From Holophagaceae bacterium (GTDB lineage Bacteria; Acidobacteriota; Holophagae; Holophagales; Holophagaceae), in NCBI GenBank assembly GCA_025363715.1, contig JANYLR010000078.1, positions 1-34,118 of the forward strand: 34,118 nucleotides of DNA, given 5' to 3'. This document shows, in pieces, positions 1-8,373 of this stretch. The stretch's first letter is position 1. The number at the start of each line of letters is the position of its first letter. Under the pieces are notes generated by a model. That model saw only the letters and a list, made by a program, of their open reading frames with translations, did no database searches and was not told the origin of the DNA. Both the position numbers and the translations under genes were made by a program.

Positions 1-161
1 CGGCGGCTGGCAAAGCCAGCCGCGGTTCGAATCCCGGGACCTGGTGGGTCGGCGCCGAATACGGAGAACGGCCAACCTCGAGGTGGGCTCGCGGATGTGG
101 AGCCTCTGTCCTGCCGCAGAAAGACCGGCGGCTGGCAAAGCCAGCCGCGGTTCGAATCCCG
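1..161. repeat. Two identical 36-bp hairpin/T-arm-like repeats (1-36 and 126-161)
   Basis: Bases 1-36 and 126-161 are identical. Each has a 9-bp perfect stem (GCGGCTGGC / GCCAGCCGC) with an AAA loop, followed directly by GGTTCGAATCCCG, which looks like a tRNA T-arm. Both copies are followed a few bases later by GGGTCGGC, and scattered matches continue beyond (GAACGGC), so the unit may be a degenerate repeat of about 125 bp. I could not fold either copy into a tRNA: the T-stem does not pair over five bases and no matching acceptor strand is present. The left copy touches the window edge, so more copies may lie upstream. The function is unknown. Confidence 0.75.
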
Positions 162-178
162 CCCAGCTGGGTCGGCAT

Positions 179-535
179 CGCTGTGGGGGAACGGCGAAGC
201 TGGACCAGTTCGGATCCGCTCACAGGCGGGTCAACGTGGAATGCGATGAGCGGCCCAGCCAACCGCATCATGATGCTCAGGTCGAGGGGTGCCTGGCTCG
301 GCATGACTCTCAGCGGTGCGGGGGCCCGCTCGGAACAGGCCATCAAGGCCTGCCCCTCGCGACCCGCATCCGCTTCGACATTCAGTCGCCTGCACCCACC
401 ACCCCTCTGACCTTCGCGGTGGTCTGACCACGATCCGTGCGCAATCACCCGCAGGCTCAATGTTTCGTGATCCGTAAACCCCTTCCTCTCAAGCTACAAT
501 GAAGGGTTCCGCCCGCCGGGCGGGGAGCGCCCCCG
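179..535. other. Non-coding stretch upstream of cutA
   Basis: No convincing gene is seen here; the short open frames have no recognisable protein and no good ribosome binding site. TACAAT at 495-500 could be a -10 box for the cutA gene, but I see no good -35 box at the right distance. GGGGAG at 522-527 is the likely ribosome binding site for cutA. Confidence 0.4.
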
Positions 536-862
536 ATGACCGATGTCTGCACCGTCATGACCACCTGTGGCAGCGAGGAGACCGCCCTCACCATCGCCGC
601 CGCCCTGGTGGACCAGGCCTATGCCGCCTGCGTGAACATCATCCCCAGCATCAAGAGCTACTACTACTTCAAGGGTGAGACCCACCTGGACGAGGAAGTG
701 ATGCTGATCATCAAGACCACCACTGCGCTCTTTCCCCAGGTTTCGGAAGTGATTACGGACCTGCATACCTACGAGGTCCCGGAAATCCTCATGTTCCCCG
801 TAGAGGAGGGTTCGGAACCCTTCCTCGACTGGATCCGCCAGAGCGTCAACCGCCTGGCCTGA
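536..862 (+). CDS. cutA: CutA1 family divalent-cation tolerance protein
   Basis: A 108-residue protein, the usual length for CutA1, a small trimeric cytosolic protein of ferredoxin-like fold linked to divalent-cation tolerance; its exact biochemical role is unsettled. Family features visible are the N-terminal strand followed by an A-CVNI-P stretch (about residues 31-38), the YYYFKGE segment (44-50), EEVMLIIKT (about 55-63) and the YEVPEI motif near residue 80, with an aromatic/Trp C-terminal helix (FLDWI). The start at 536 is supported by GGGGAG eight bases upstream. The next gene, glpX, begins 31 bases after the stop on the same strand, so the two may be co-transcribed. Confidence 0.9.
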   Translation: MTDVCTVMTTCGSEETALTIAAALVDQAYAACVNIIPSIKSYYYFKGETHLDEEVMLIIKTTTALFPQVSEVITDLHTYEVPEILMFPVEEGSEPFLDWIRQSVNRLA

Positions 863-893
863 ATCGACCGACCCACGCCTCAGGAGCCTCACC

Positions 894-1874
894 ATGGAAC
901 AGACCCTCTCACTCGAATTCCTGAGGGTGGTTGAGCAGGCCGCCATCGCCTGCGCCACCTCCATCGGCCATGGCCGGCGCAAGCACAGCGACAAGCTGGC
1001 GGTGGAAGCCATGCGAACGGCCATGGAGTCGGTGCGCATGGACGGCACCATCGTCATCGGCGAAGGGGAGCGGGACGAGGCGCCCATGCTCTACATCGGC
1101 GAAAAAGTGGGCATGGGAATGGACCTGGATGGCGATCATCCCGCCGTGGACATCGCGGTGGATCCCCTGGAGGGCACCAACCTCTGCGCCACCGGCGCCC
1201 CCAATGCCATCGCCGTGCTGGCGGCCACGGAAAAGGGCGGCTTGCTGAACGCCCCTGATCTCTACATGGAAAAACTCGTGGTGGGCCCCTCCGCCAAGGG
1301 CCTGGTAAGCCTCGATGCCCCAGTCCACGAGACCCTCAAAATCATTGCTGAATCCCTGGCCCGCCAGGTATCCGAGATCACGGTCAGCGTGCTGGATCGG
1401 GAACGGCACGCCCAGCTGATCGCCGACATCCGCAAAGCCGGCGCCCGCATCCAGCTCATCGGCGATGGCGACCTCAGCGCCGCCATCAGCGCCGCCGTCA
1501 GTGGCACTGGCATCCACGCCGTCATGGGCACCGGCGGAGCCCCGGAAGGCGTACTGTCTGCCGCCGCCCTGAAGTGCCTCAATGGTGAGATCCAGGGTCG
1601 CCTGAAGGTGGATACCAACACCGCCAGCCGGGAGAAGGCCGAGGCTATGGGCGTCGACTTCGAGCGCATCTACTTCACGGATGACCTCTGTCCTGGCAAG
1701 GAGATCGTCTTTGCCGCCTGCGGCGTCACCGCGGGCAACCTGCTGAATGGCGTGCGCCACTTCGGCCATGGTGTCCGTACTTCCAGCCTCATCCTCACCT
1801 ACGGTGCTCGCCAAATCCGCTTCATCGATACGGTGCACATCAAGGAAGGCGAGAAGGTCATCGTCCGGTTTTAG
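894..1874 (+). CDS. glpX: Class II fructose-1,6-bisphosphatase
   Basis: A 326-residue GlpX-type phosphatase that converts fructose 1,6-bisphosphate to fructose 6-phosphate in gluconeogenesis; length is normal for the family. Metal-site residues known from the E. coli enzyme are present: D33 (in HSDK), E57 (in IGEGE, 55-59), and D90/E93 in DPLEGT (90-95). The conserved [10 protein letters not shown] (61-70) and a GTGGAPEG phosphate-binding loop follow. The start is supported by AGGAG at 882-886, seven bases upstream. It is a cytosolic enzyme with no signal peptide. Some GlpX proteins also hydrolyse sedoheptulose 1,7-bisphosphate, which cannot be decided here. A DUF4442 gene follows within ten bases and may be translated from the same message. 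Confidence 0.94.
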   Translation: MEQTLSLEFLRVVEQAAIACATSIGHGRRKHSDKLAVEAMRTAMESVRMDGTIVIGEGERDEAPMLYIGEKVGMGMDLDGDHPAVDIAVDPLEGTNLCATGAPNAIAVLAATEKGGLLNAPDLYMEKLVVGPSAKGLVSLDAPVHETLKIIAESLARQVSEITVSVLDRERHAQLIADIRKAGARIQLIGDGDLSAAISAAVSGTGIHAVMGTGGAPEGVLSAAALKCLNGEIQGRLKVDTNTASREKAEAMGVDFERIYFTDDLCPGKEIVFAACGVTAGNLLNGVRHFGHGVRTSSLILTYGARQIRFIDTVHIKEGEKVIVRF

Positions 1875-1881
1875 GTATTCC

Positions 1882-2343
1882 TTGTCGGAATCGGTCAACA
1901 CTCGCCTCATGCGCTGGGGGTTCAACCTGTGGCCCTGCTATTGGGGCACGGGCGCCCGGGTCACCTTCATTGCCAGTGACTGGCGGGAGGTCCGGGTCCG
2001 CCTGCCCCTCACCTGGCGCACCCGGAACTACGTGGGCACGATCTTCGGCGGCAGCCTCTACGCGGCGGTGGATCCCTTCTACATGATCATGCTCATGAAG
2101 AACCTGGGGCCCGGTTTCGTGGTCTGGGACAAGGCCGCCTCCATCCGCTTCCGGCAGCCTGGCCGCGGCCCCCTCACAGCCACCTTCCGACTGGATGAGG
2201 CCGAGGTGGTGGAGATCCGCCGTTTGCTGGAGAACCAGGTCAAGGTCGACCGCACCTACACAGTCCAGTTGCTGGACAGCACGGGTGTGGTTCACGCGGA
2301 AATAGAGAAAATGATCCACATATCCCTGCGTCAGCCTTCCTGA
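1882..2343 (+). CDS. DUF4442 family protein (hot-dog thioesterase-like)
   Basis: About 153 residues, matching the DUF4442 family (hot-dog fold, related to acyl-CoA thioesterases; substrate unknown). Recognisable family features are the NLWP stretch near the N terminus, NYVGT-FGGSLYA-VDPFYM in the middle and WDKAASIRFRQPGRG after it. The start is uncertain. I prefer TTG at 1882, which gives an N terminus MSESVNTRLMRW and begins just after the glpX stop; ATG at 1909 is in frame and would give 144 residues. Neither has a strong ribosome binding site, so coupling to glpX translation is plausible. A catalytic thioesterase role is family inference only. Confidence 0.75.
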   Translation: MSESVNTRLMRWGFNLWPCYWGTGARVTFIASDWREVRVRLPLTWRTRNYVGTIFGGSLYAAVDPFYMIMLMKNLGPGFVVWDKAASIRFRQPGRGPLTATFRLDEAEVVEIRRLLENQVKVDRTYTVQLLDSTGVVHAEIEKMIHISLRQPS

Positions 2344-2375
2344 TACGCTTTTAGCCTCATCTTACGAGGTTAGTC

Positions 2376-4400
2376 ATGGTATCCCCCCTCCGCGCCTCTC
2401 TCGGCCTCTGCCTGGGCTTGTCGGCCCTCTCTCTGGTGGCCCAGTCCAAACCCGGCGTCGACCCCAGGAACCTCGACGCATCCGTGCGGCCCTGTGACGA
2501 CTTCTACGCCTTCGCCAATGGTGGCTGGCTCAAGACCCAGAGCCTGCCCGCGGACAAGGCCCGCTACGGTGCCTTCGAGGAAGTGAGTGAGCGGAACCGG
2601 GCGATTCTTCAGAAAATCCTCACCGATACCAGCGCGAAGACCACCTGGGCCAAGGGCAGCATCGAACAGAAGGTGGGTGACTTCTACGCGGCCGGCATGG
2701 ACGAAGCCGCCATCGCCAGGCGCGGCCTCGCGCCCCTGAAGCCCGCGCTGGCCACCATCGAGAGCCTGAAAGAGGGCAACCAGCTGCCCGGTTTGCTGGC
2801 CAGGCTCCATAACCAGGGTCTACCAGGGGGATTCGGCTTCTTCGTGGGGCAGGACATGAAGGAATCCACCCGGTACATGGGCAATCTCATGCAGGGCGGA
2901 ACCGGCCTTCCCGATCGGGACTACTACCTGAAGGACGATGCCCGCAGCCGGGATATCCGGGCCAGGTATGAAACCCACATCGCGAAAATGTTCGAGCTGG
3001 CCGGTGATGCGCCGGCCCTGGCTGCCGTCCGCGCCAAGGTGGTCCTGGCGATCGAGACACGCCTGGCCCAGGCCCAATGGAGCCGCGTGGAGCTGCGGAA
3101 TCCCCAGAAGCGCTACAACAAGCGCACCCTGGACCAGGTCATGACGGAGGCGCCCGGTTTCGACTGGAAGGGCTACTTCAAAGCCCGTGGCGTGAAGCAG
3201 GCGGACCTCAACCTTGGCCAGCCCTCCTTCTTCGAGGCCTTCGGCAAGCTGGCCGACGAGGTACCCGCCCCCCAGTGGCGCACCTACTTCCGCTGGCAGG
3301 CCCTCCATGCCAGCGCCAGCCTGCTGCCCAAGGCCTTTGGCGAGGAGGCCTTCGCCTTCCAGGGCAAGGTGCTCAGCGGCACGCCGGAACGGGAACCGCT
3401 CGCCAAGCGCATCGAGGCGGCCACCGACAGCACCCTGGGTGAAGCCCTGGGCCAGCTCTATGTGAAGGCGGCCTTCCCGCCCGAGGCCAAGGTCAAGGTG
3501 CTGGAGATGATCGAGAATCTTCGGGTGGCCCTGCGGGAGCGCATCACGAACCTCGACTGGATGGGCGCCGACACCAAGCAGCAGGCCATCAAGAAACTCA
3601 ACGCCTTTGGTGTGAAGATCGGCTACCCCGACAAGTGGAAGGCCTATGCCTTCGACGTACAGCGCGGCGACCACTTCGGCAACGTGCGCCGGGCCACGGC
3701 CTTCCGCATCCAGGAAAACCTGAAGAAGCTGGGCAAACCCATCGATCGCACGGAGTGGGGCATGACTCCGCCCACCGTGAACGCCTACTACAGCCCCACC
3801 ATGAACGAGATCGTGTTCCCCGCCGGCATCCTCCAGCCCCCCTTCTTCGACCCCAAGGCCGATGACGCCGTGAACTACGGGTCGCTGGGCTTCGTCATCG
3901 GCCACGAGATGACCCATGGCTTCGATGACAGTGGCAGCCAGTTCGACGCCGAGGGCAACCTCAAAAACTGGTGGACCGAGGCGGACAAAAGGGCCTACGA
4001 GTCCCGCACGGATCTGGTGGTCCAGCAGTACGAGGCCTATGAACCCCTCAAGGGGGAGCATGTGAATGGGAAGCTGACCCTGGGCGAGAATATCGCCGAC
4101 ATCGGCGGCCTGAAGATCGCCTTCGCCGCCTACCAGAACAGCTTGAAGGGCAAGGCCGTGCCAGCTCCCATCGACGGTTTCAGCGGCCCCCAGCGCTTCT
4201 TCCTGGGCGCCGCCACCGTGTGGCGGAACCACATCCGGGAGGCCGCGCTCTCCGTGCGGCTGAAGACCGATCCCCACAGCCCCGGCCGCCAGCGGGTCAA
4301 TGGCCCCCTGTCCAACCTGCCTGAATTCTACGAGGCCTTTGGCTGCACCGATGGCCAGGCCATGAAGCGGGATGCCAAGGTGCGCCCGGCCATCTGGTAG
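2376..4400 (+). CDS. M13 family (neprilysin/PepO-type) zinc endopeptidase, exported
   Basis: A 674-residue peptidase that cuts short peptides, typical M13 length. An N-terminal signal peptide of about 22 residues ends near ALSLVAQS, so it should act in the periplasm or outside. After an M13_N domain, the catalytic domain carries NAYY (substrate binding), the zinc motif HEMTH (510-514) and the downstream ENIAD motif with zinc ligand E571 and D575. The C terminus is RPAIW, lacking the cysteine that precedes the terminal Trp in neprilysin-like CxxW ends, so that disulfide is not expected. GAGGT at 2366-2370 supports the start. The next gene is a paralogue in the same orientation, so this pair looks like a tandem duplication. 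Confidence 0.95.
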   Translation: MVSPLRASLGLCLGLSALSLVAQSKPGVDPRNLDASVRPCDDFYAFANGGWLKTQSLPADKARYGAFEEVSERNRAILQKILTDTSAKTTWAKGSIEQKVGDFYAAGMDEAAIARRGLAPLKPALATIESLKEGNQLPGLLARLHNQGLPGGFGFFVGQDMKESTRYMGNLMQGGTGLPDRDYYLKDDARSRDIRARYETHIAKMFELAGDAPALAAVRAKVVLAIETRLAQAQWSRVELRNPQKRYNKRTLDQVMTEAPGFDWKGYFKARGVKQADLNLGQPSFFEAFGKLADEVPAPQWRTYFRWQALHASASLLPKAFGEEAFAFQGKVLSGTPEREPLAKRIEAATDSTLGEALGQLYVKAAFPPEAKVKVLEMIENLRVALRERITNLDWMGADTKQQAIKKLNAFGVKIGYPDKWKAYAFDVQRGDHFGNVRRATAFRIQENLKKLGKPIDRTEWGMTPPTVNAYYSPTMNEIVFPAGILQPPFFDPKADDAVNYGSLGFVIGHEMTHGFDDSGSQFDAEGNLKNWWTEADKRAYESRTDLVVQQYEAYEPLKGEHVNGKLTLGENIADIGGLKIAFAAYQNSLKGKAVPAPIDGFSGPQRFFLGAATVWRNHIREAALSVRLKTDPHSPGRQRVNGPLSNLPEFYEAFGCTDGQAMKRDAKVRPAIW

Positions 4401-4484
4401 GCCCGGCTGACGAATCGTCAATTCGGGCCCCGGATGGCCTCTCCCCTCCCGGCCCCTCTCTATGCTGGATCTCCAGGAGTCCCC

Positions 4485-6500
4485 ATGCGCTTCCGTTCCC
4501 TTGCCTTCTCTCTGCTGGTGATCGCGCTGAACGCGCAGCTGCCCTACAAGGGATTCAATCCGGCGAACATCGACCCCTCGGTGAAGCCCACCCAGGATTT
4601 CTTCCAGTACGCCACCGGTAGCTGGTCCAAGCGCACCAGCATTCCTGCTGAATACGAACGGTACGGCGTCGATCAGGAGATCGATGCCCGGACCCACCAG
4701 ATCCTGCGGGAGATCATGCAAGCGGCCGCCGCCTCGAAGGCCGCACCGGGCTCCGAGGCCCAGAAGGTCGGCGACTTCTACGCCAGCGGCATGGACGAGG
4801 CTGGCGTCGAGGCCCGGGGGCTGGCCTCCCTGCAATCCCTCTTCACCCGCATGGATGGGGTGAAGGACCCGGCGAGTCTCACCACCGTCCTGGCGGAACT
4901 CCACCGCCTGGGCGTCTTCGCCGCCTTCTCCTTCGGGGTCGAGCAGGACGACAAGGAGAGCACCCGCTACTCCATGATTCTGGCCCAGGGCGGACTGGGG
5001 CTGCCAGACCGGGACTACTACGTGAAGGATGATGCCAAGTCGAAGGAGCTCCTCGCGGCGTACCGGGCCCATGTGGGGAGAATGCTGGGCCTGGCGGGCT
5101 TCGACGCCAAGGATGCGGACCGGATCCTGGCCCTGGAGACGCGCCTCGCCAAGGCCAGCATGACCAAGGTGGACCAGCGGGACCCCAACGCCATCTACCA
5201 CGCCATGACGCCGACCGAGCTCCAGGCCGCCGCGCCGGGATTTTCCGCGAGCCTCTATCTGAAGGCCCTGGGCGCAGCCACCCCGGACCGGTTCGTGGTC
5301 CGCCAGCCCGCCTTCCTGGCCGAGCTCGGCCGCATGATCCAGGAGCTTCCCGCCGACCAGTGGCGGGTCTACCTGCGCTGGACCCTGCTCCGGAACACGG
5401 CCCAGGCCCTGCCGAAAGCCTTTGATCAGGAAGCCTTCGCCTTCTACGGCACCCGGCTCCAGGGCACCACCGCCCAGCACCCCCGCTGGAAACGGGTGAT
5501 GTTCGCCGCCGATCAGGGCCTGGGCGAGGCCCTCGGCAAGCTCTACGTCCAGCGAGCCTTTCCCGCCAGCAGCAAGGCCAAGGTACTGGAGATGGTCGAG
5601 AACCTCCGCTTCGCCCTCAAGGCCCGCATCCAGGGCCTGGAATGGATGAGCGCCCCCACCAAGGTACAGGCCCAGCAGAAGCTCGCCGCCATCCGCGTGA
5701 AGATCGGCTATCCCGACGTCTGGCGGGACTACGCGGGACTCAACATCCAGCGCCAGCCCTACGTCCTGAACCTGCTGGAGACCCGCCGCTTCGAGTTCCA
5801 GCGCCGCCTCGGGCACCTGGGACAGCCCATCGACCGGAACGAATGGGACATGACGCCCCAGACCAACAATGCCTACTACAGCCCCACCATGAACGAGATC
5901 GCTTTCCCCGCGGGCATCCTGCAGCCACCCTACTTCGACGCCACGGCGGATGACGCGGTGAACTACGGCAACATCGGTGCCACCATCGGCCACGAGATGA
6001 CCCACGGCTTCGATGACGAGGGCCGCCAGTTCGACGCCGACGGCAACCTCAAGAGCTGGTGGACCGCCGAGGACGAGAAAGCCTACAACCTCCGGGCCGA
6101 GCTGGTAGTCAAGCAGTTCGACGCCTACGAACCCCTGCCCGGCCTCAAGCTGAACGGAAAGCTGACTCTAGGCGAAAACATCGCCGATTTGGGCGGACTG
6201 AAAATCGCCTGGGACGCCTGGAAGCTCAGCCAGAAAGGGAAGGCTCCCCAACCTCTATCCGGCGGCCGCATCGAGGGCTTCACCCCCGAACAGCGCTTCT
6301 TCCTGGGCTACGCCGAGACCTGGCGCACTCTCACCCGGGAGGAAGCAGCCCGCCTGCGTGTCAATACCGATCCCCACAGCCCCGCCAAGTTCCGGGTCAA
6401 TGGCCCGCTCGCCAATCTGCCCGAATTCTTCGAAGCCTTCGGCTGCAAAGCGGGTGACCCCATGATGCGGCCCGAAAAGGACCGCCCGGCCATCTGGTAA
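4485..6500 (+). CDS. M13 family zinc endopeptidase, exported (second paralogue)
   Basis: A 671-residue paralogue of the preceding gene with the same architecture. The signal peptide is about 17 residues (ending IALNA), then M13_N and M13 peptidase domains. The zinc motif HEMTH is at 503-507, ENIAD at 564-568 (ligand E564, D568), and NAYYSPTMNEI precedes them. It also ends RPAIW without a cysteine. The start is at ATG 4485 with AGGAG at 4475-4479; an in-frame ATG at 4434 would put 17 extra residues ahead of the signal peptide and has no ribosome binding site. The long N-terminal half is clearly diverged from the first copy while the catalytic region is close, so cleavage preferences may differ. 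Confidence 0.94.
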   Translation: MRFRSLAFSLLVIALNAQLPYKGFNPANIDPSVKPTQDFFQYATGSWSKRTSIPAEYERYGVDQEIDARTHQILREIMQAAAASKAAPGSEAQKVGDFYASGMDEAGVEARGLASLQSLFTRMDGVKDPASLTTVLAELHRLGVFAAFSFGVEQDDKESTRYSMILAQGGLGLPDRDYYVKDDAKSKELLAAYRAHVGRMLGLAGFDAKDADRILALETRLAKASMTKVDQRDPNAIYHAMTPTELQAAAPGFSASLYLKALGAATPDRFVVRQPAFLAELGRMIQELPADQWRVYLRWTLLRNTAQALPKAFDQEAFAFYGTRLQGTTAQHPRWKRVMFAADQGLGEALGKLYVQRAFPASSKAKVLEMVENLRFALKARIQGLEWMSAPTKVQAQQKLAAIRVKIGYPDVWRDYAGLNIQRQPYVLNLLETRRFEFQRRLGHLGQPIDRNEWDMTPQTNNAYYSPTMNEIAFPAGILQPPYFDATADDAVNYGNIGATIGHEMTHGFDDEGRQFDADGNLKSWWTAEDEKAYNLRAELVVKQFDAYEPLPGLKLNGKLTLGENIADLGGLKIAWDAWKLSQKGKAPQPLSGGRIEGFTPEQRFFLGYAETWRTLTREEAARLRVNTDPHSPAKFRVNGPLANLPEFFEAFGCKAGDPMMRPEKDRPAIW

Positions 6501-6542
6501 CCTGCCTCCTTGCTTCCCGCCTCCACCTTGAAAAGGATCTCC

Positions 6543-8174
6543 ATGCGCCTCCGACCCCTTGTGCTTCTCGCCAGCCTCCTCGCCGCCGGAGCGGCCCTGG
6601 AGGCCTGCACCAACCTGCTCGTAACCAAGGGCGCGAGCAAGGACGGCTCGACGATGATCACCTATTCGGCCGACAGCCATACGCTGTACGGCGAGCTCTA
6701 CTTCAAGCGGGGCAGCCGCCACCTGGCCTCCGAACTGCGCGACATCATCGAATGGGACACAGGCAAATTCCTGGGCCGGATTCCCGAAGCCCCCGTCACC
6801 TATACGCGAGTCGGCAACATGAACGAGTTCCAGGTGGTGATCGCCGAGACCACCTACGGCGGCCGGAAAGAGCTCAATGGTCCTAGCGGCATCGTGGACT
6901 ACGGCAGCCTCATGTACATCGCCCTGGAGCGCGCCAAGACCGCCCGGGAGGCCATCCAGGTGATGACCAGCCTGGCGGATACCTATGGCTACGCCTCCGT
7001 CGGCGAAAGCTTCTCCATCGCCGATTCCAATGAAGTCTGGATCCTCGAAATGATCGGCAAGGGCAAGGGCCAGATTGGCTCCCTTTGGGTGGCCTACAAG
7101 CTGCCGGACGGCACCATCAGCGCCCATGCCAATCAGGCCCGCATCCGCCAGTTCCCCCAGGACGATCCCAAGAACGCCCTCTTCAGCAAGGACCTGATCT
7201 CCTTCGCCCGGGAGAAGGGCTGGTTCAAGGGGCAGGACAAGGCCTTCAGTTTCGCCGACACCTATGCGCCCCTCAGCTTCGGCGCCCTGCGGGCCTGCGA
7301 GGCCCGCGTGTGGAGCATCTTCAACCGGGCCGCCAAGAGCCAGAAGATCTCCATGGACTTCGTGAAGGCCGAAAAGGGCGCCAAGCCCATGCCGCTCTTC
7401 GTCAAGCCTGATCAGAAGGTGGACGTGCGCGATGTCATGGAGTTGATGCGCGATCACTTCGAGGGCACCGACTTCGACATGACCAAAGATGTGGGGGCCG
7501 GCCCCTACAAGCTGCCCTACCGCTGGCGGCCCATGGGTTTCAAGATCGATGGCCAGGACTACGTCCACGAGCGGGCCATCAGCACCCAGCAGACCGGGTT
7601 CTCCTTCGTAAGCCAGAGCCGCTCCTGGCTGCCGGATCCCGTGGGTGGCGTGCTCTGGTTCGGCGTGGACGACACCTTCACCACGGTCTATGTGCCCATC
7701 TCCTGCGGCATCAAGGAGGCCCCCAAGGCCTTCGCCGAAGGCACCGGCAATTTCAACGAGTTCAGCTGGGATAGCGCCTTCTGGACCTTCAACTTCGTCT
7801 CGAACTACACCTACACCCGCTGGAGCGACATGATCGTCGAGGTCCAGAAGGTGCAGCGCGAATTCGAGGGTGGCTACCTCACGGACCAGGCCGAAGTGGA
7901 TCGCACCGCCCTCGATCTCTACAAACAGAATCCCGGCTTGGCCAAGGACTATCTCACCCAGTACGCCGCCAAGAACACGGGGCAGTTGATGGCCCGCTGG
8001 AAGAAGCTGGGCGAGTTCCTCATCTGGAAGTACCTGGATGGCAACGTGCGCAACGAAAAGGGTGAGGTCACCCATCCCAAGGCCCCCGAGGACTGGCTCC
8101 GCTGCATCGTCAAGGACCATGGCGATGTCATCAAGGTGAAGAAGGTGGAGGGGTTGGTTCCGGACGAGGATTAG
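6543..8174 (+). CDS. C69 family dipeptidase (Ntn hydrolase), exported
   Basis: A 543-residue member of peptidase family C69 (PepD-type dipeptidases). These are N-terminal nucleophile hydrolases in which an exposed N-terminal cysteine is the catalytic residue. The signal peptide MRLRPLVLLASLLAAGAALEA is followed directly by C22-T-N-L-L-V, matching the family's CT-ILVG-like start, so signal cleavage (or autoprocessing) would expose Cys22. Further family features are the NMNEFQVVIAETTYGG segment and the SADTY-like SLADTYGYASVGESFSIAD. AAGGA at 6532-6536 supports ATG 6543. It lies 42 bases after the second M13 gene and ends at a strong terminator, so the two M13 genes and this one probably form a transcription unit. 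Confidence 0.9.
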   Translation: MRLRPLVLLASLLAAGAALEACTNLLVTKGASKDGSTMITYSADSHTLYGELYFKRGSRHLASELRDIIEWDTGKFLGRIPEAPVTYTRVGNMNEFQVVIAETTYGGRKELNGPSGIVDYGSLMYIALERAKTAREAIQVMTSLADTYGYASVGESFSIADSNEVWILEMIGKGKGQIGSLWVAYKLPDGTISAHANQARIRQFPQDDPKNALFSKDLISFAREKGWFKGQDKAFSFADTYAPLSFGALRACEARVWSIFNRAAKSQKISMDFVKAEKGAKPMPLFVKPDQKVDVRDVMELMRDHFEGTDFDMTKDVGAGPYKLPYRWRPMGFKIDGQDYVHERAISTQQTGFSFVSQSRSWLPDPVGGVLWFGVDDTFTTVYVPISCGIKEAPKAFAEGTGNFNEFSWDSAFWTFNFVSNYTYTRWSDMIVEVQKVQREFEGGYLTDQAEVDRTALDLYKQNPGLAKDYLTQYAAKNTGQLMARWKKLGEFLIWKYLDGNVRNEKGEVTHPKAPEDWLRCIVKDHGDVIKVKKVEGLVPDED

Positions 8175-8207
8175 TCCCGGGGCTGAAAACCTGCGGTTTC
8201 CAGAGAG

Positions 8208-8237
8208 AAGGCCCCGCGCAGCGGGGCCTTTGCTTTT
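8208..8237 (+). terminator. Rho-independent terminator after the C69 gene
   Basis: A perfect 10-bp stem (AAGGCCCCGC / GCGGGGCCTT) with a GCA loop at 8208-8230, followed by TGCTTTT. It sits 33 bases past the C69 stop codon and closes the upstream peptidase genes. Confidence 0.85.
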
Positions 8238-8373
8238 CACTTGGCTGGACCGGTCTTGGGCGTGATCCGGTTGACGCCACCCGGAGGAAGGTGGCATTCC
8301 GATGCGATTGCTGCGACCCTTCAAGGAAAATCGCAGGACTGGTCTTTTCCCCAGGCTCCAGGAAGGAGCAAGG

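Noticed and set aside
1..161. tRNA or tmRNA gene because of GGTTCGAATCCCG
   Set aside because: The string is T-arm-like, but the T-stem does not pair over five bases and neither a matching 5' acceptor strand nor a credible anticodon arm could be placed.
4401..4433. Terminator between the two M13 genes
   Set aside because: GGCCCG/CGGGCC can pair over 6 bp with a long loop, but no T-tract follows.
2820..6005. 1061-residue open frame on the minus strand across both M13 genes
   Set aside because: It is antisense to two clear catalytic proteins; its Gly/Ala/Val/His-rich composition is typical of the reverse frame of high-GC genes.
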